Source: Hirudo medicinalis
Taxonomy: Eukaryota; Annelida; Clitellata; Hirudinida; Hirudinidae
Assembly (NCBI GenBank): GCA_011800805.1
Contig: MPNW01000049.1
Location: forward strand, 85,013 to 149,012
Direction of reading: 5' to 3'
DNA: 64,000 nt
Shown: piece by piece, positions 48,101-60,300 of the stretch
Layout: every line of letters begins with the position of its first letter
Position numbering within the stretch: the first letter of the stretch is position 1
Notes under the pieces: generated by a model
The model's database searches: none
What the model was told of the DNA's origin: nothing
The model's input: only the letters and a program-made list of their open reading frames with translations
Translations under genes and position numbers: made by a program

Positions 48101-51100
48101 CCACCCAGAGAACGATGAATTTGAAAGGATGCAGGAACTACTTACACTACCTCCCAAGAACATCATCCCTGCCACCCACGTCGTGGTCGAAAACGTTGAC
48201 ATCCAACCACGGAGAGTCGTTTTCCAGCCACTCCATGTCAAAGGATTCCAGCCAACGAGGATTCAGGGTCTTCAATTTGAACTGGAAGGACAGTTTTTGT
48301 TGAAGGAATGACCACAAGTGACGATGGCGATGGTGATGATGTTGTTGTGATGATAACACGGTAGTGATTGTGATGATAACACGGTAGTGATTGTGATGAT
48401 GTTATATATAACTGTAATCGATGCCATCGACGACGAACACGAGCAGCCTCATCGTCAACATGATATCGATAAACTCCATCATCGGCAATTTGTGAACCTT
48501 GCTTTTGCACTTTTCCGCGCCCAGCTGGAACTTGACGTAAGGATCTGAGAATCCGTTGTCATCCATGGATATGAGGTTCAGTCCTTCCACGAGGACGATG
48601 TTCACCACCGTTCGTGGAGGTCTCCTCTTCTTCCTGAAAAGATCGCCAGACGGTTTGCCCTTCTTGTCTCTCTGCGTTGCTTGCTGGGTGAAAATAATGT
48701 ATTTTTAGCACTTTATTTCATAGTTGTAAATGCTTAGAAATTATAATATTAGTAATAATAATGATCATCATCATTTTCATTAAATTGGTCAGTATAATTA
48801 TAGTAATAAATAAAATTACATAATAAATATAATTGTAATAAATCGTAACCTCCTCCTGATTCCAAATAGTTAGGCAGCACTGGAGAAGCAAGTGTCCCAT
48901 GTAGTTGCATCGGTTGTTCTTCTTGTTTTCCTGCAGCATCAGTTTCATCTCCACCTGTCTTGTTGCACAACAATGCACATTTTATCACCAACATTCACAA
49001 CATTATGAAGCCAGCTCATCCTAATGAGTTGGAGATTTCCATTTTTAATGCTTCACAAAATGAATTTAAAATCTTAAATCTTATCCGAATCATTTGTCTT
49101 ATATTTTATTTCTTTAATTATTGTAATAATTGTTTTATTTGTTATTTTAAGCATTTCCTTTCGTTTCACAAGTGATCTTTACGAACAAATAATTTCATTC
49201 ATTTCCCTGTTAAGTACAACAATTACTTTTATTTAAAACATTTTACGATGATTACAAAATACAAAAATATTACACATTACAACAATACTACTTATTACAA
49301 CAATGTTACAAGATCAGATCGGCAATAAGGGGCTCCTTCGTTAAATCATCTGCCCGAATTGCGACATCAGATGGCAGGTTGGTAGATGTTGTAGGCCCGC
49401 AGATCTGGAACATACTCCCCTTTCGATTACCAACACTGATCCAGCTTGGTTTCACTTAGAGGTGGGAAAGTACCAAAAGTTTTGGGTTCTAGTTCGGTTT
49501 GGATTCTTAGCAGACATAGGTTCGCTTCGGGTTCTTGTCAAATTTTTTCTTAAGAGTTCAAGTTTGGTTCATGTTCGTTGCAAAATGGGTTCGATTCTGT
49601 TCTGATCAGTTCGGGTTCTTGATACGACATACTGTGAAATTCATAATGAAATACAACACAGTACAGTGTGCAATAAAAATGCATAATTTATTTTGAAATA
49701 TTTCAAATGTGCACGTTATATTTTAGAAAAATAAGCATCTAAGCTGTCAACACGACAACGTCTGTCGGTTAACAAAACACCACATGTTGAAAATATGCGT
49801 TCGCTTGGCGTGCTGATTGTTGGCATTGCCATTAATTTTTTGACAGGTTGTGCCATCTTTGGAAATTTTTTTCGGTTCAGTTTCCATTGTGAGAGCTCAT
49901 CCGCAGTGTCAGATATCTGCTCGAGATAACTTTTCCGAACAAAGGATTCCATAGTAGTCCGTTGCTGCTTGCTGTAATAACAGGTTTAGATTTGACGTGG
50001 GACTCATGATGACGATTTGAAGTCTGAGTAGTTCCAAATGTTGCTGACAAAACCGTGCTACATGCTTTACCTATTCCAAAGCTCATTAACAATATGCCAT
50101 CAACTTATGCAACCCAGAAGTACTGCCAATGTTTGCTTTTGGTCCATACTCCCTCTACTTTTTCAAACATCGTATTTCCACTAACACATGTAGGAACGAA
50201 CCCCATTCAACTTGCAAGCTAATCAGGTATATTCAGGGCCGCCAAGATGGGGGAAAATGTCCAGGGGCATGTCAATGCTTTGTGGCCGCCCGGGTTTTAA
50301 TTTTTTTTTTACTTTACCATTCCTAAATTAACATGACATGTGCCTAGGAGCCAGAAATTTTGCCAGATTCTGATCATCTCATGTTCTCATCGGAATCTTG
50401 CAAAGATCCATCATTATTTTTCTACTACTCCAAGTCACTTACATCACTTTCGGAAGAATTTCCTTCACAACAGCTTTCATCTGTACTGCTTTCCAAATAT
50501 GAAACGTTTTTGATTCACCATTAAAGTTGTTATCAACATCAGCGTCAGTCGACTATCAGATTCCAATATCAATTTTCTTGCCTGCTCCATACAGTAAATC
50601 TTTGCAAATTTGCTCTTTTATTACTCGCCGTTGTTGTTAACTTGTATTAAATTATGAAATTCCTCTCATATTTAAAGTCCTTCAGCAAAGAACAAGTAAT
50701 ATAAAAAAGGCACACAAAATAGAACCTCATAATTGAAACATAAACGCATTTACAACTTGGGTGCATTTGCACCCACGATGACAGTAATGTATTATATATA
50801 ATGGTCAAATATCTCAGAAAATATTTGGTTACATTATTGGTTATGAGGGATAAGTACATCCTCATAAATAAGGAAAAGTCGTAAAATTTGGGTATCATAT
50901 TTTGAGTTCTGTGATAAATATTGGAACAAAATGCGACTTGGGGTACAAATGCATCCCAAATATCGTTAGAGGGTTAACGAAGAAAGTCTCGGGAAAGGTT
51001 ATTTGCAAGCAGGGGCATATCTAGAACACTTTGTCTGCATGCTGTAACCAGTGGCGGATTTAGCGGGGCACAGCAACTAATATTTAGGTCCAAAGTCTTA

Positions 51101-54100
51101 AATTAATCTAACAATTTTTTTTTAAACGATTTTTTTGTATATTTTAAAAATCATGTGGGGGAAAGAACCTTGATAATTGAACCTTGAACTGTTCTGTTCG
51201 AGTTCTCAGTTAACCTGAGTTCGGTTCTGTTCGGGTTCTTGCAAAAAGAAATTGTTGACCGAACCGGTTCTTCAAAATGTTGGGTTCTGTTCTTTAGAAC
51301 TGGATTCTAAACATCTCTAGTTTTTCTCGGTGGCTGGAGAAGTGACGGGCAAAAGCCAACTCACAGGCAGCATGATTTGCCGGTTCTACGTAGATTTCCA
51401 GGGTCGTGAGGTAGGGTTAGGGCGGGGGTAGGGTAGGCTTAGGTGTAGGGTTAGGGTTGGAGTTAAGTAGCAAAAATCGTTCCCTGTGAGTTGGCTTTTG
51501 CCAGTCACTTGGCCAACAATCGTTTCACTCGGCCCTCCAAACTTTCCTCTTCAGAGAAAGCTACCCGCTACATTAAGCGGTCTTGAAGTTCTGTTCGAAC
51601 ATAAGCCATTATAATCAAACTCTTAATCATTATCGTTATCGTTACACATTACAACATTAATACATATTACAGCAACATGAACATTACAACAACATTACAA
51701 CAATATTACGCATTACAACACAAAGCGATAAAACACTTACAACGACAACCACAACAACAACAACTCCATGCAAATGAACCTCCTGCTTCACTCCAGCAAA
51801 AGAAAATCGATCGTCTTTTGATGACTTTTGAAGCTGCGAATGTTGCAGTCACAAGTTCGTGTTTGAAATCATGGATTGTTGTCGTGGATAATTGATCTCT
51901 ACTTAATTCGTATTTACTTGAAATATAATTTATTATAATAATTGTTATTATTATATAATTTATTATCAATAAATTAAAATTATTATAATATTATTATGAT
52001 TGTTATTATAATAATAAATCATGTAATAATAAGAAATAGTAATATAACGAATAAAAATTACTAATTTATTTTAAATTCACTAATATATCACTTGATTACA
52101 TAATTAACATATTCCAGGTTCTCTAAAAGGTCATGAACTTCTGATTTGTTCTTTACATCTGTAAATTATTAGTTAACAAACTTAGTTTGTCTCCTTTCTT
52201 TGTTGAACCTGACAACCTTTTCGTGTAAAACTCTGATGAAATTTTCACTTTTGAAAGGTTCACCTCAGAAAGTTGTAAATTTGCATTCAAACTAATGTAA
52301 TTAATGACACAATGCATGCAACTACAAATATTAGATATTAACATTTTTAATGTTTATCATATATTGTGTTATTTGTTAAATTATTAATGCAATAATGAAT
52401 GTTAATAAGATTAGATTGAGTACACACTGAGCGTTTGCTTAAAGATTTCTTTTGAAGCATCATTTCACAAATGTGTCCTCAATGTGTCTGAGACCTTCAA
52501 CTTCACAGTGTTAAATTCAGCCACCTGTCTCCAGCCATTAATTCAACAAAACTGTTGGGAATTGTTCACGTGAAAAGTGCGTATCAACTTAAAATTTTAA
52601 GCTTCGATGTCCTCCTAAATGTCCTCCTAAATGTCCTCCTAAATGTCCTCCTAAAATGTCCTACTAAATGACGCTTCAATTAGCTCACATTTGTTATGTC
52701 ATTTTGCATTTATTCCAAGTTGTTATCATATTTTTATTCAATTTGTTGTGCTATTCATTTTTTCATATTATTTGTTTCGTCTCGTTAGCATAGTCTCGAA
52801 ATATTGATGGCTCATTAACGTTTACCTGTGAATCGTCAGCCATTATTTTATTTCACGTAAATCTTGAATTTATTTTAAATAAATAAATAACTTTTCTCTG
52901 AGACATGTAGAATGCAGGAACACACCAAGTGAGGTTTTCATATAAACTCTTCCGAGCACAACGCTACATAAAAATAAAAATATAACATAAAAAGCTCTTA
53001 CTGGTCGAGACATAGAGTGGAAGGTTCAATGTAGGCCTCCCCCATGAAATCGTCCATGAGGAGACCAAGGTCGTGATCGTAAACCTGGACTTGAATCGGG
53101 ACAAATAAATCCTCGACTTTTAACTTGAACCTCTCGTTCCACACGGGGTTCAAGTTCCTTTCGATGATTCGACTCTTGCACATGAGCTTCGTTCCGATTT
53201 TGAACTTCACGTACGGGTCACTCGTTCCTGGAGAGGTACAAAGTAATCTCCAGGGAGTAGTAGAATGTGTTATGATTTATTATCGAGCCCTTTAAAAACT
53301 AATCGATCGTCGATTTCAATTTTTGGCTGACAGCTCAGCCACTCGATAACTGATGACTTCTCAACATTTCTAAATGCTTACATCTGCTGCTTTCAAAAGA
53401 TCGCATTGCGATGTGAAATCCTTGCATAAATTAACTCCTTTGATGAATCATATTCCTGTAATTCATTATTACGACACAAATAACTGACTGGCATAAAATA
53501 ATTGGATATAATATAAAATAATAAGATTGAATCCAACAATCACTTCCAACCAACCACAGCGATCCTTCACAAGCAAATCCTTCCCTTCCTTGAGGTGGAT
53601 GTCCAAGCAGTGAATGATTCTCTCGTTTTCACTTGATTTTCCACCTCCGTCCACAAGGAGCATCTGCAATTGAAGTTAAATTTCAATGATGTTCAGAGAT
53701 TCCTCAGAGTTTTGCTGCTTCAAATTCAGCAGGTAAAATTAAATTTTGGAACAATTTGTCATGAAAATTGGATCTGGCGAACCTTAATTAGACAGATATC
53801 TGCCGCTTAATTTTTCACTTTGATATTCTTTTCTCAGTGCAAATTAGCAAATTCATCCTCTGTTTTTCAAAACCTCAAAATTTCTGCTTAATTCCTGACT
53901 AATTAAACACCACTTAAAACATGGGATTCACAACTTACAAATGTCTAAAAGTTTTACACTTTGAGGTGGGTAAACATTCGGTAATTTTTGTTCCTTGGAA
54001 GAAATAATGTGGCGAGCTGTAACGAAGATGCAATGTAACGGTAATGCAATGTAACGGTAATGCAATGTAACGGTAATGCAATGTAACGGTAATGCAATGT

Positions 54101-55707
54101 AACGGTAATGCAATGTAACGGTAATGCAATGTAACGGTAATGCAATGTAACGGTAATACAATGTAACGGTAATGCAACGCAATTACGTCGAGTCGAAAAA
54201 ATAATAATGCAATATGAATGTTATCTTATAATTTATTCCATAATTGCGTAGTAAGAAGTCATCACATCCTGTTATTTTGTGCTGTAATCGTTCAACGAAA
54301 GACATGAAGGAGGCATTTTTAACCGCTTTCGATATTATGTGGGAATCAAAATCGACATTTGGGAATCAGAGAATTTGAAAAATAAAGTTTTAACTGCCAA
54401 AAATAAGTTGCTCAGAACGATTGAGAAATGAATCAAATAATAAATGAAAGCATTCTAGACCACTATTCAAGATACTGTTTTTGACAGATCTTTGTCCGAG
54501 TGACAGGTATTAAAATTATTTAGATGATTTATTTACATATACGTTTACAAACGAAATTCAAACTATTACACGTATGAGGAATCTAATTCGATGTCGTAGA
54601 AGCCACACACGATGAAGGGAGGTTATTAAAACTGGAATTCATTCATCTTCCGAATATTCATTAACTCTCTGAATATGCATTCGAAGCTCTGCAGATCACC
54701 AAAACAATTTCTCGGCTTTTATCGTTTGTCCTGACATTGAAACCTTATTTCGACAAGCAGCTGTTCATTAAGTTCATATGCTTCAGCCTTAATACTGCTA
54801 ACAACTGCCAATGTTTTTAATGTTTCGCGAGGTTCGTTAAACCTCCGTTGTTGAGAAACAAAAACGAAAAGAATGTCGGAGAAAGAAGAGGAGGAGATAT
54901 TTTCAGTTGGATTCCTATTCACGTAATTAAATTATTTGATGGATAATGCAGTAGTAAGTAATACACTTATTTGTAAGGTAATACATTTATTTATAAGGTA
55001 ATACGTTTATTTATCAAGTAATTTCTTTATAGAGCAATAAATTTATTCTCGGTTCATAATAATGCAACATCGCACCACGCACGAATAAAAAAAGGAACTG
55101 CCGATGGAAACAAAAATCCTGCCAAAAAGAATAACAAATAAAAACACTACTAATTCAATCACCAATAACAGATTTCTGGTGAAAGATCTAACCTAAGCAA
55201 GTATGATAAATGTTTTATTAATGCATTGTTATTTTGAAATTATAAATATTAATTATGTAAATAAAAACAACTAAAAATTCTTACCGATCCTTCGACTCCC
55301 TCAAGGCTTGGAGTGAGGAAAACCTCGTCTGAATGTTCATCCACTTCACGATCAACCTTCGTGAAGTCCAAGTTGAGGAACCTCTTGAATCGGTCCCTGT
55401 TCATGACTTTCGTTTCAACTTTGGCATTCCACCGTTTCTTGGTCTTCTCTTCTCCTTCGGAAAGTTTCGATCGAAAATGGCTCGAAGTTTTCTGCTTCAA
55501 GTTGCACCAGAAACGCTGCCTACGACTGAGTTTGTCACTCCTGTGTCCAGAAGAGCTTGAGGGTGTTGAGGTTCTTTTATGCGCGGGAGAGGAGGCTGTG
55601 CTCAGAGATCTCTCCTTTATCGAAGGAGTAGGTGAAGATTTCAGCAAGAGACGAGCTTCCAAGTCGGACAAATAATTGTCAGACTCCTCCCTCATCAGTT
55701 TCGATCC
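39584..55707 (-). CDS. MCTP: MCTP (multiple C2 domain and transmembrane region protein)
   Basis: At least 16 exons, approximate limits: 55285-55707 (Ser/Lys-rich N-terminus), 53555-53663, 53002-53227, 48853-48958, 48498-48683, 48151-48281, 47728-47914, 47556-47610, 47337-47487, 47095-47165, 46735-46847, 46272-46343, 42506-42625, 41270-41400, 40622-40669, 40061-40180, 39584-39833. C2A: HLKEGKDLLVKDR, SDPYVKFKIG, NLNPVWNERF, YDHDLGLLMDDFMG. C2B: VEGLNLISMDDNG, SDPYVKFQLG, TLNPRWLESF, FDHDVGGRDDVLG. C2C: ARDLLAADIGGKSDPYCVLE, TLNPQWDR, YDYDRSRKSEFLG. Two TM helices follow: VIVWSVEAYMIPIALMILL and SVLGIICLGVISCVFYLVP, ending NNEVLDFLSRVPSN, the family's C-terminal signature. MCTPs are ER proteins that sense Ca2+ through C2 domains and stabilise synaptic release. 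A 5' start exon beyond 55707 is not fixed (frame is open to MREESDN and above). Introns carry several transposons. The linker after C2B has a poly-Thr stretch. Confidence 0.9.
41105..41190. repeat. AAT trinucleotide microsatellite
   Basis: Long run of AAT with a few GAT units in an MCTP intron just downstream (minus sense) of a TM exon. Confidence 0.9.
43260..46150 (+). mobile_element. Scrambled L2/CR1-like LINE remnants in an MCTP intron
   Basis: Plus-strand pieces are out of order and frameshifted. An RT motif (DFQKAFDSTYHPKLLNKV, 43320-43400) precedes an endonuclease piece (HLDVLAITETWIPSD, 43455-43620). Then come RT pieces LLKKPDLDPLNPANYRPISH and HSTETALL (44183-44420), C-terminal pieces (SLHWFPVPEIIKFKIASLAL; FSTPRTWNN; 44690-45000), and a second C-terminal copy (IIIDSDLKFRLHIDNITHRA and LKSLEHHRLIADLCLLYKII; 45249-45770). 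At least two related elements seem to be juxtaposed. A TAACCC run, a CGTCAT/CAT microsatellite (45070-45132) and one N (45820) lie within. None is intact. Confidence 0.8.
44551..44586. repeat. Interstitial telomere-type (TAACCC)6
   Basis: Six perfect TAACCC units, then a degenerate TTAACCCC. It breaks the LINE RT frame. TTAGGG is the usual metazoan telomere repeat. Confidence 0.9.
47728..47830 (-). repeat. ACA-rich coding microsatellite in the MCTP C2B-C2C linker
   Basis: Following HLFLLLTICSP, the exon encodes TTTTTATTTTAATT from an ACA/ACT/GCA run (47765-47810), then DAMQRTDSSERF before the donor. The tract is in frame and lies in the flexible linker after C2B, so it may vary in length without harm. 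Confidence 0.6.
47945..48040. repeat. GCGCTATATAAAT-type dispersed repeat
   Basis: GGCCACAAGCGCTATATAAA then, about 45 bp on, GCGTATGGCACTA. Related motifs occur at 5601-5614 (+), within copy 1 of the piggyBac, and 42641-42653 (-). Probably fragments of one short dispersed element. Confidence 0.45.
49457..51319 (-). mobile_element. hAT element with nested piggyBac, in an MCTP intron
   Basis: Ends TAGAGGTG and, inverted, TAGAGATG fit hAT terminal repeats, with GGTTCGGTTCTGTTCGGGTT-like subterminal motifs at both ends. Flanking 8-mers GTTTCACT and GTTTTTCT could be a diverged target duplication. The minus strand at 49716-49952 encodes the hAT C-terminal dimerisation region (WKLNRKKFPKMAQPVKKLMA then TISTPSERIFSTCG). 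The rest of the transposase is missing. A piggyBac derivative sits inside. Confidence 0.75.
50230..50973 (-). mobile_element. Deleted piggyBac derivative (copy 2), nested in hAT
   Basis: The right end is GAGGG followed by TTAA (50974-50977). Inside are the palindrome GGGTGCATTTGCACCC (about 50759) and GGGGTACAAATGCATCCC. Read on the minus strand it parallels copy 1: the same acidic transposase N-terminal region, then TAATGATGGATCTTTGCAAG, a shared spacer and a final GGGCC/GGCGGCCCTG block. The left end has no clear TTAA, so this copy is truncated or bounded by another repeat. Confidence 0.7.
51340..51510. mobile_element. 171-bp inverted-repeat element with TTAGGG-like core
   Basis: Terminal inverted repeats of about 28 bp differ at one base: both begin AAGTGAC, then G or T, then GGCAAAAGCCAACTCACAGG. 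The interior (51408-51466) is a degenerate TAGGGTTAGGG tract. No coding. It starts 20 bp beyond the hAT end. Probably a MITE; superfamily not assigned. Confidence 0.75.
52606..52670. repeat. 12-13-bp tandem repeat
   Basis: About five copies of AATGTCCTCCTA in an MCTP intron. Confidence 0.85.
54028..54180. repeat. 16-bp tandem repeat, open in all minus-strand frames
   Basis: About nine copies of GTAATGCAATGTAACG in an MCTP intron. Because 16 is not a multiple of three and the minus strand has no stops in the unit, all three minus frames stay open (HCITVTLHYRYIALPL repeated). No evidence of expression. Confidence 0.9.
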
Positions 55708-57386
55708 TGCTTGCCAAAATAGGCAGACGTCATTAGCAGGTCGTAATTAACATCTGTATCGCAAACTAATAACAATCGATGCGCTGCCTATTGAAAACAT
55801 TGAAATGCCTAAGATTTCTTCAGCCTTTGACTATTTTCTTGCCATGCTTGATTTAGTCATATTGTTATTAAATATTAAAATGTAGAAATACAGAAATAGA
55901 GGTGAGAAATATAAAACCAAAACAATTGTCCTTGTTAAAGGATGATTGACTGATTGAAACTTACGCCATTTCAACACGGAGAATTGTAGGAGATAGTACG
56001 ATAACATGACGATCATACACACGCATCATCACGTTAACCTCCTATGCTCGTTAGTCAAGAAAGCATGCACATTGTACACACATTAATGCCCATCGCATAA
56101 CAAGATGTTCCCACAACAGAAAAATAGAAAAACTTTATTAGATGATTATAAACCCAACTCCAACTCACCAATCCTACAAAAATTGCAACCAAGCGACATA
56201 TTTTTCCATATTTAACGTTACAAGTAAAAAGTCGAATAAGGCATGTTTTAATTATTAATAATGAATTTAAGAGTGAAATGAAGAAGCAAACAAGAATCGA
56301 GAGAAGGCAACGTCATAACAACCGCAGTAACTCGCTGTTGATCTGCTGCAAGCCAGCTCACGGACCTTCCATTCATAATGCACCTCGTTTCCTCGTCCTG
56401 GTCATCGAATTGTGGTGAATTGGTTCAACCCGTAATTCATTTCTATTTTACAAAGCTATCCGATTCGAGAGAGTTTTTCAAAAGATGAAATTTAAGTATA
56501 ACGGATGAAATATTTATTGCTTTGTAAATATTTTATTTTCTTTATTTTTATAAAATAAAAGTTCCTAGAATTAATAGTTTTCTAGAATTTTTTTCTCACG
56601 GGAATGAATTAACGAATAAACAAATTAGATGATTGAGGAGAGAATATTTCTAATATTTATTAATAACAAATTAATAATAATTCAAGACATTAATGCGTAA
56701 AACCGCTTGCAAATTACTTCTTGTGTGGTCGTTTGACACTTTCGATTAAAATACTAACTGTCCGCTCACTTTCTCAAAGAGCGCCACCTGTGGAGTGCAC
56801 CCCGCATACGGTCCAACAAGATGGTGTGAATTTCAAACATTTCAACCTATTACCAAATGAACAAGTTGCACAATAAATTCACTTCAGAAAAGTTTCCGCA
56901 AAAGCTAAGATACACCTCTTTCAGGGAAGGTTGATGTCTCCAAAAGGTAAAATTTTCTACGCAAGCGTAACCGTCGTTGTCTTGGGTAGAACCCGGTCCG
57001 GTGAGGTTGAACCGAGGGCCGGTGTGCTGACAAGCATTACGTAATCATGTAGTCCTGCCCGCTGTCGCGGGTGGCGGCTCAATTTTTGTGGCCCTCACGG
57101 GTGGTTGAAATGAAATGAAAGGTAAACGGGTGCGCGTTGATGACGTCGTTAAGCAACATGGTTTTAAACAAACGAAGATGGAATTAAACTTTAGACCTCA
57201 GCATGAAAAATACGTGCATTTGTGACTAAATTTATTGAAAAACAATTTAATACAAAATGAACAGATTCGACAAAATATTTTGAAAACGCTTAATTCAATC
57301 AAACATTTCATAAATAATTAGTCATAAAATACTGCCATCGAAAATAATTCTGCAAAATTTATAAACATTTCAAATAGAATGAAAAA
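55708..57386. other. Region between MCTP N-terminal exon and CEP63-like gene
   Basis: About 1.7 kb. It should hold the upstream MCTP exon(s) and promoter and the CEP63-like 3' UTR. A GC-rich patch at 56980-57120 (GTTGAACCGAGGGCC, GCGGGTGGCGGCTC, then GAAATGAAATGAAA) has the look of a SINE with a simple tail, but no family is recognised. Confidence 0.4.
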
Positions 57387-60300
57387 TTAATTGAAAGCAA
57401 TGTGGGCATTTTTGATGATGAACTTCAAATCGATCCATCCTTTCGTGAGGATCCAGAAACACTGGATATGGTGGAAATGGATGCCTGTATGGATGTTCAT
57501 TTCATTTAAATTGGGAGCAATGCACAAATTATCATAAAATTGTAGATAGGGAAACGTCAATATTAAATTCCAACAATTACACATCATCGAAGCATTGTCA
57601 GTTGCAACAAGATGTCCAACCTCATACAAGTCATCATCATCATCGATTTGACACTCCTCTTGGTCTTGTGCACAGGAGGATAACTTATTAGTGGTATTAT
57701 AATTGGTACTGGTGGTGTTAGCAATGGAGTTGTTGTTCTTGTTGTCGTTTAGCAGTCTCCTCGGGTGATCGGGGCCGTGCCGAAATCTCGGACGGCTTTC
57801 GACCGAACCCCCGTCGAGTGCATCCTCGAGGAATGTCTTCTTAGCCACCGAACGACTGCTACTCGATCCTGCGAAGCATTTATTTCATCAACTTCTACTC
57901 ATCCATCACCTAACAAGTTTCCATAGCAACCAAAACATAAAATTATGTTCTTCAAAGAACTTCAGCAAAAATAAACCAATTACTGGTTGTATTGGAGATG
58001 CCAGTGTGATTGAGAGATGTGTCTGTAAGTTGAAATGAACTTGTATTTCCCTCCCTTGTGTTATTTTTCTGACCGCCCTGCAGGGTTGAGATGGTCAGCT
58101 CCAACTGCTGATTTTGACTCTAAAAATATTGTTTCAATAATTCCATAAAAACTAAGCTCAAACAAAGAACCGATTAAAACCAGAACTAGAAGCTCACTTC
58201 GAGTGTTCGTAAGGAGTCATAGTAAGCCTGCTGAAGCTCCTGAAAGTACTTTGTGGAGTCTGAAGTGTTTGGAGATATTTCCGATATATAAATCCTCCTC
58301 AGGTTTGCATTCTCCTTTTTCAAGGCGTTTAAGTGCGCCAAAGCAACCTTTGAACAATGATTCATGACAACACAAACTTGACAGGAATTAATAACAGATG
58401 TCAAGAAATAAAGCAATGCAACAACAATTGCATTGGAAGAAATAAATGTATTAAGTGACATGCTTTTAATAAAACAATTCACATCAATTTCTCATCACAA
58501 CTGGTGATCACCTGAAGTTCTATCTTGGTGTTGGCCTCATTTTGCTGCAGAGTGGATTTGATTTCTTCCACTTTATTCAAATCATTCTCCAGCTTCAGGA
58601 TCAAGGCATCCTTATCTGCCAGTTCCTTCTTGGTTTTTATTGAATCATCATTCTGCTTCATGGTCACCTGGAAACAAAAGGACATTGAACATTATCATTA
58701 ATAACATGGTATCAATAGTTGGAGGTTCAGAATAGTTGTCCAACTCACAATCTCCTCCACCAATTTCTTGCATTCGTCATTGCTTTGAGAAAGACATCCC
58801 TGCAGATGTTTTATTTTCTCCTGCAGCGACTCCTCTTTTTCTATCCTAGTTCTGAAATTGAAGAGCAACAAAACTTGTAAACACTCCTTCAAAAAGAACG
58901 AATGTAGCACAAAGAATGAGTGCAATCTTAACTTCATCTCCAGTTTAGCAGAATACAAATCATGTTCCAGAAATCCAATCAGAGCATTATCATTGTGATT
59001 ACTTTCCAACAATCTAAACGTACGGGCCAAGTGAGACGACCATTTAAAATTATATCTTGAGAATTAATGTGTTTTTAATTAATTCACTTGTTTATTAAAT
59101 TTTTATTAGCTAAAATTTTCATAAAAATAAACTATTATAGATGATAGTTAAGTGCCTTCCTTACGAAATGTGTTGATCTTTTTGACGTATCAAGGTTTGC
59201 AGCTGGTTTATCTGCAACTTCAACTTTCTGACTTCTAACGATGATGACGACGATAACTCAACTGCTGGCAATGAATTCTGTCAAATTATTGATAAACATT
59301 AATAGTTCATAATTATTGCATTGTTACATTATATTTATTAACTCATCATCAAGAAATATTTTAATAAATCAAAAATGAAAAAGATTTCAATTAAAAGCTA
59401 TTTGGTAAGACGAGATATTTTATTAGTTAATTTCAATGAGAAGCACAATTTGTCACATATTTACAATAAATTTAACTTTAAAATGTTCAAATGAAAAATT
59501 CACAGACATCGTTTGAATTTGAAACTTCTGACTGAATTTTAACTTTCTTGTGTGTTTCTGACTTTCGAAAATCATCTCTTCTACCGCTCGACTTTCTGGA
59601 CTGATAAAAATATTCAATGATTATTCTTGTCTTTATTGCCTAATCAATAAACATTAATTCGTAAGGGCTTCATTTAATCGAACGAATCAAGCTCGGCTTA
59701 CAATAAAAAGCAGAAATAAAATCCACCTGCAATGTTTCACTCTCATCCTCAAACATCTCCAACTGCTTCTCCAGGAAACTTTTCTCTTTTTCAAGGTCGG
59801 ATATCTTCGAGTTGCAACTCTGTTTGAAACATTAAGAAATTATTTTCAACATTTTACAGTCAATTGATCTGCTTTGAATTCATTTAATTTGAGGTAATTT
59901 GATAAATTAATCTTTAATCACTTTGAACTTCAAAACTTCAATCATCTTAAAAGTAACCTCAACTGTTGTCAGCCACCTGGTCACCTCCTCATTGGAGTTC
60001 ACTGAATCAGTTTTGATTGGCAAACCACATTTCTTTAACAACTTGCCATGTTCATTTTTCATTGTTGTAATCTGTGCAAGCATTTCAATTTCTGACATTG
60101 TAATGATGATGTAATGATAGAAAATGATTGAAAGTCATTTTGATTTAATGAATGTGACAACTACAGATCATATTTAGGCATTTTAGATGGTCCCATAAAT
60201 AAAAAGAATGTCATTGGCACTATAATGATCAAATAAATGTTATAAATGATAACCTCATCTTTAAATGTCATGAGTTGGCTGTGATAGTAAGAAGTTAGCT

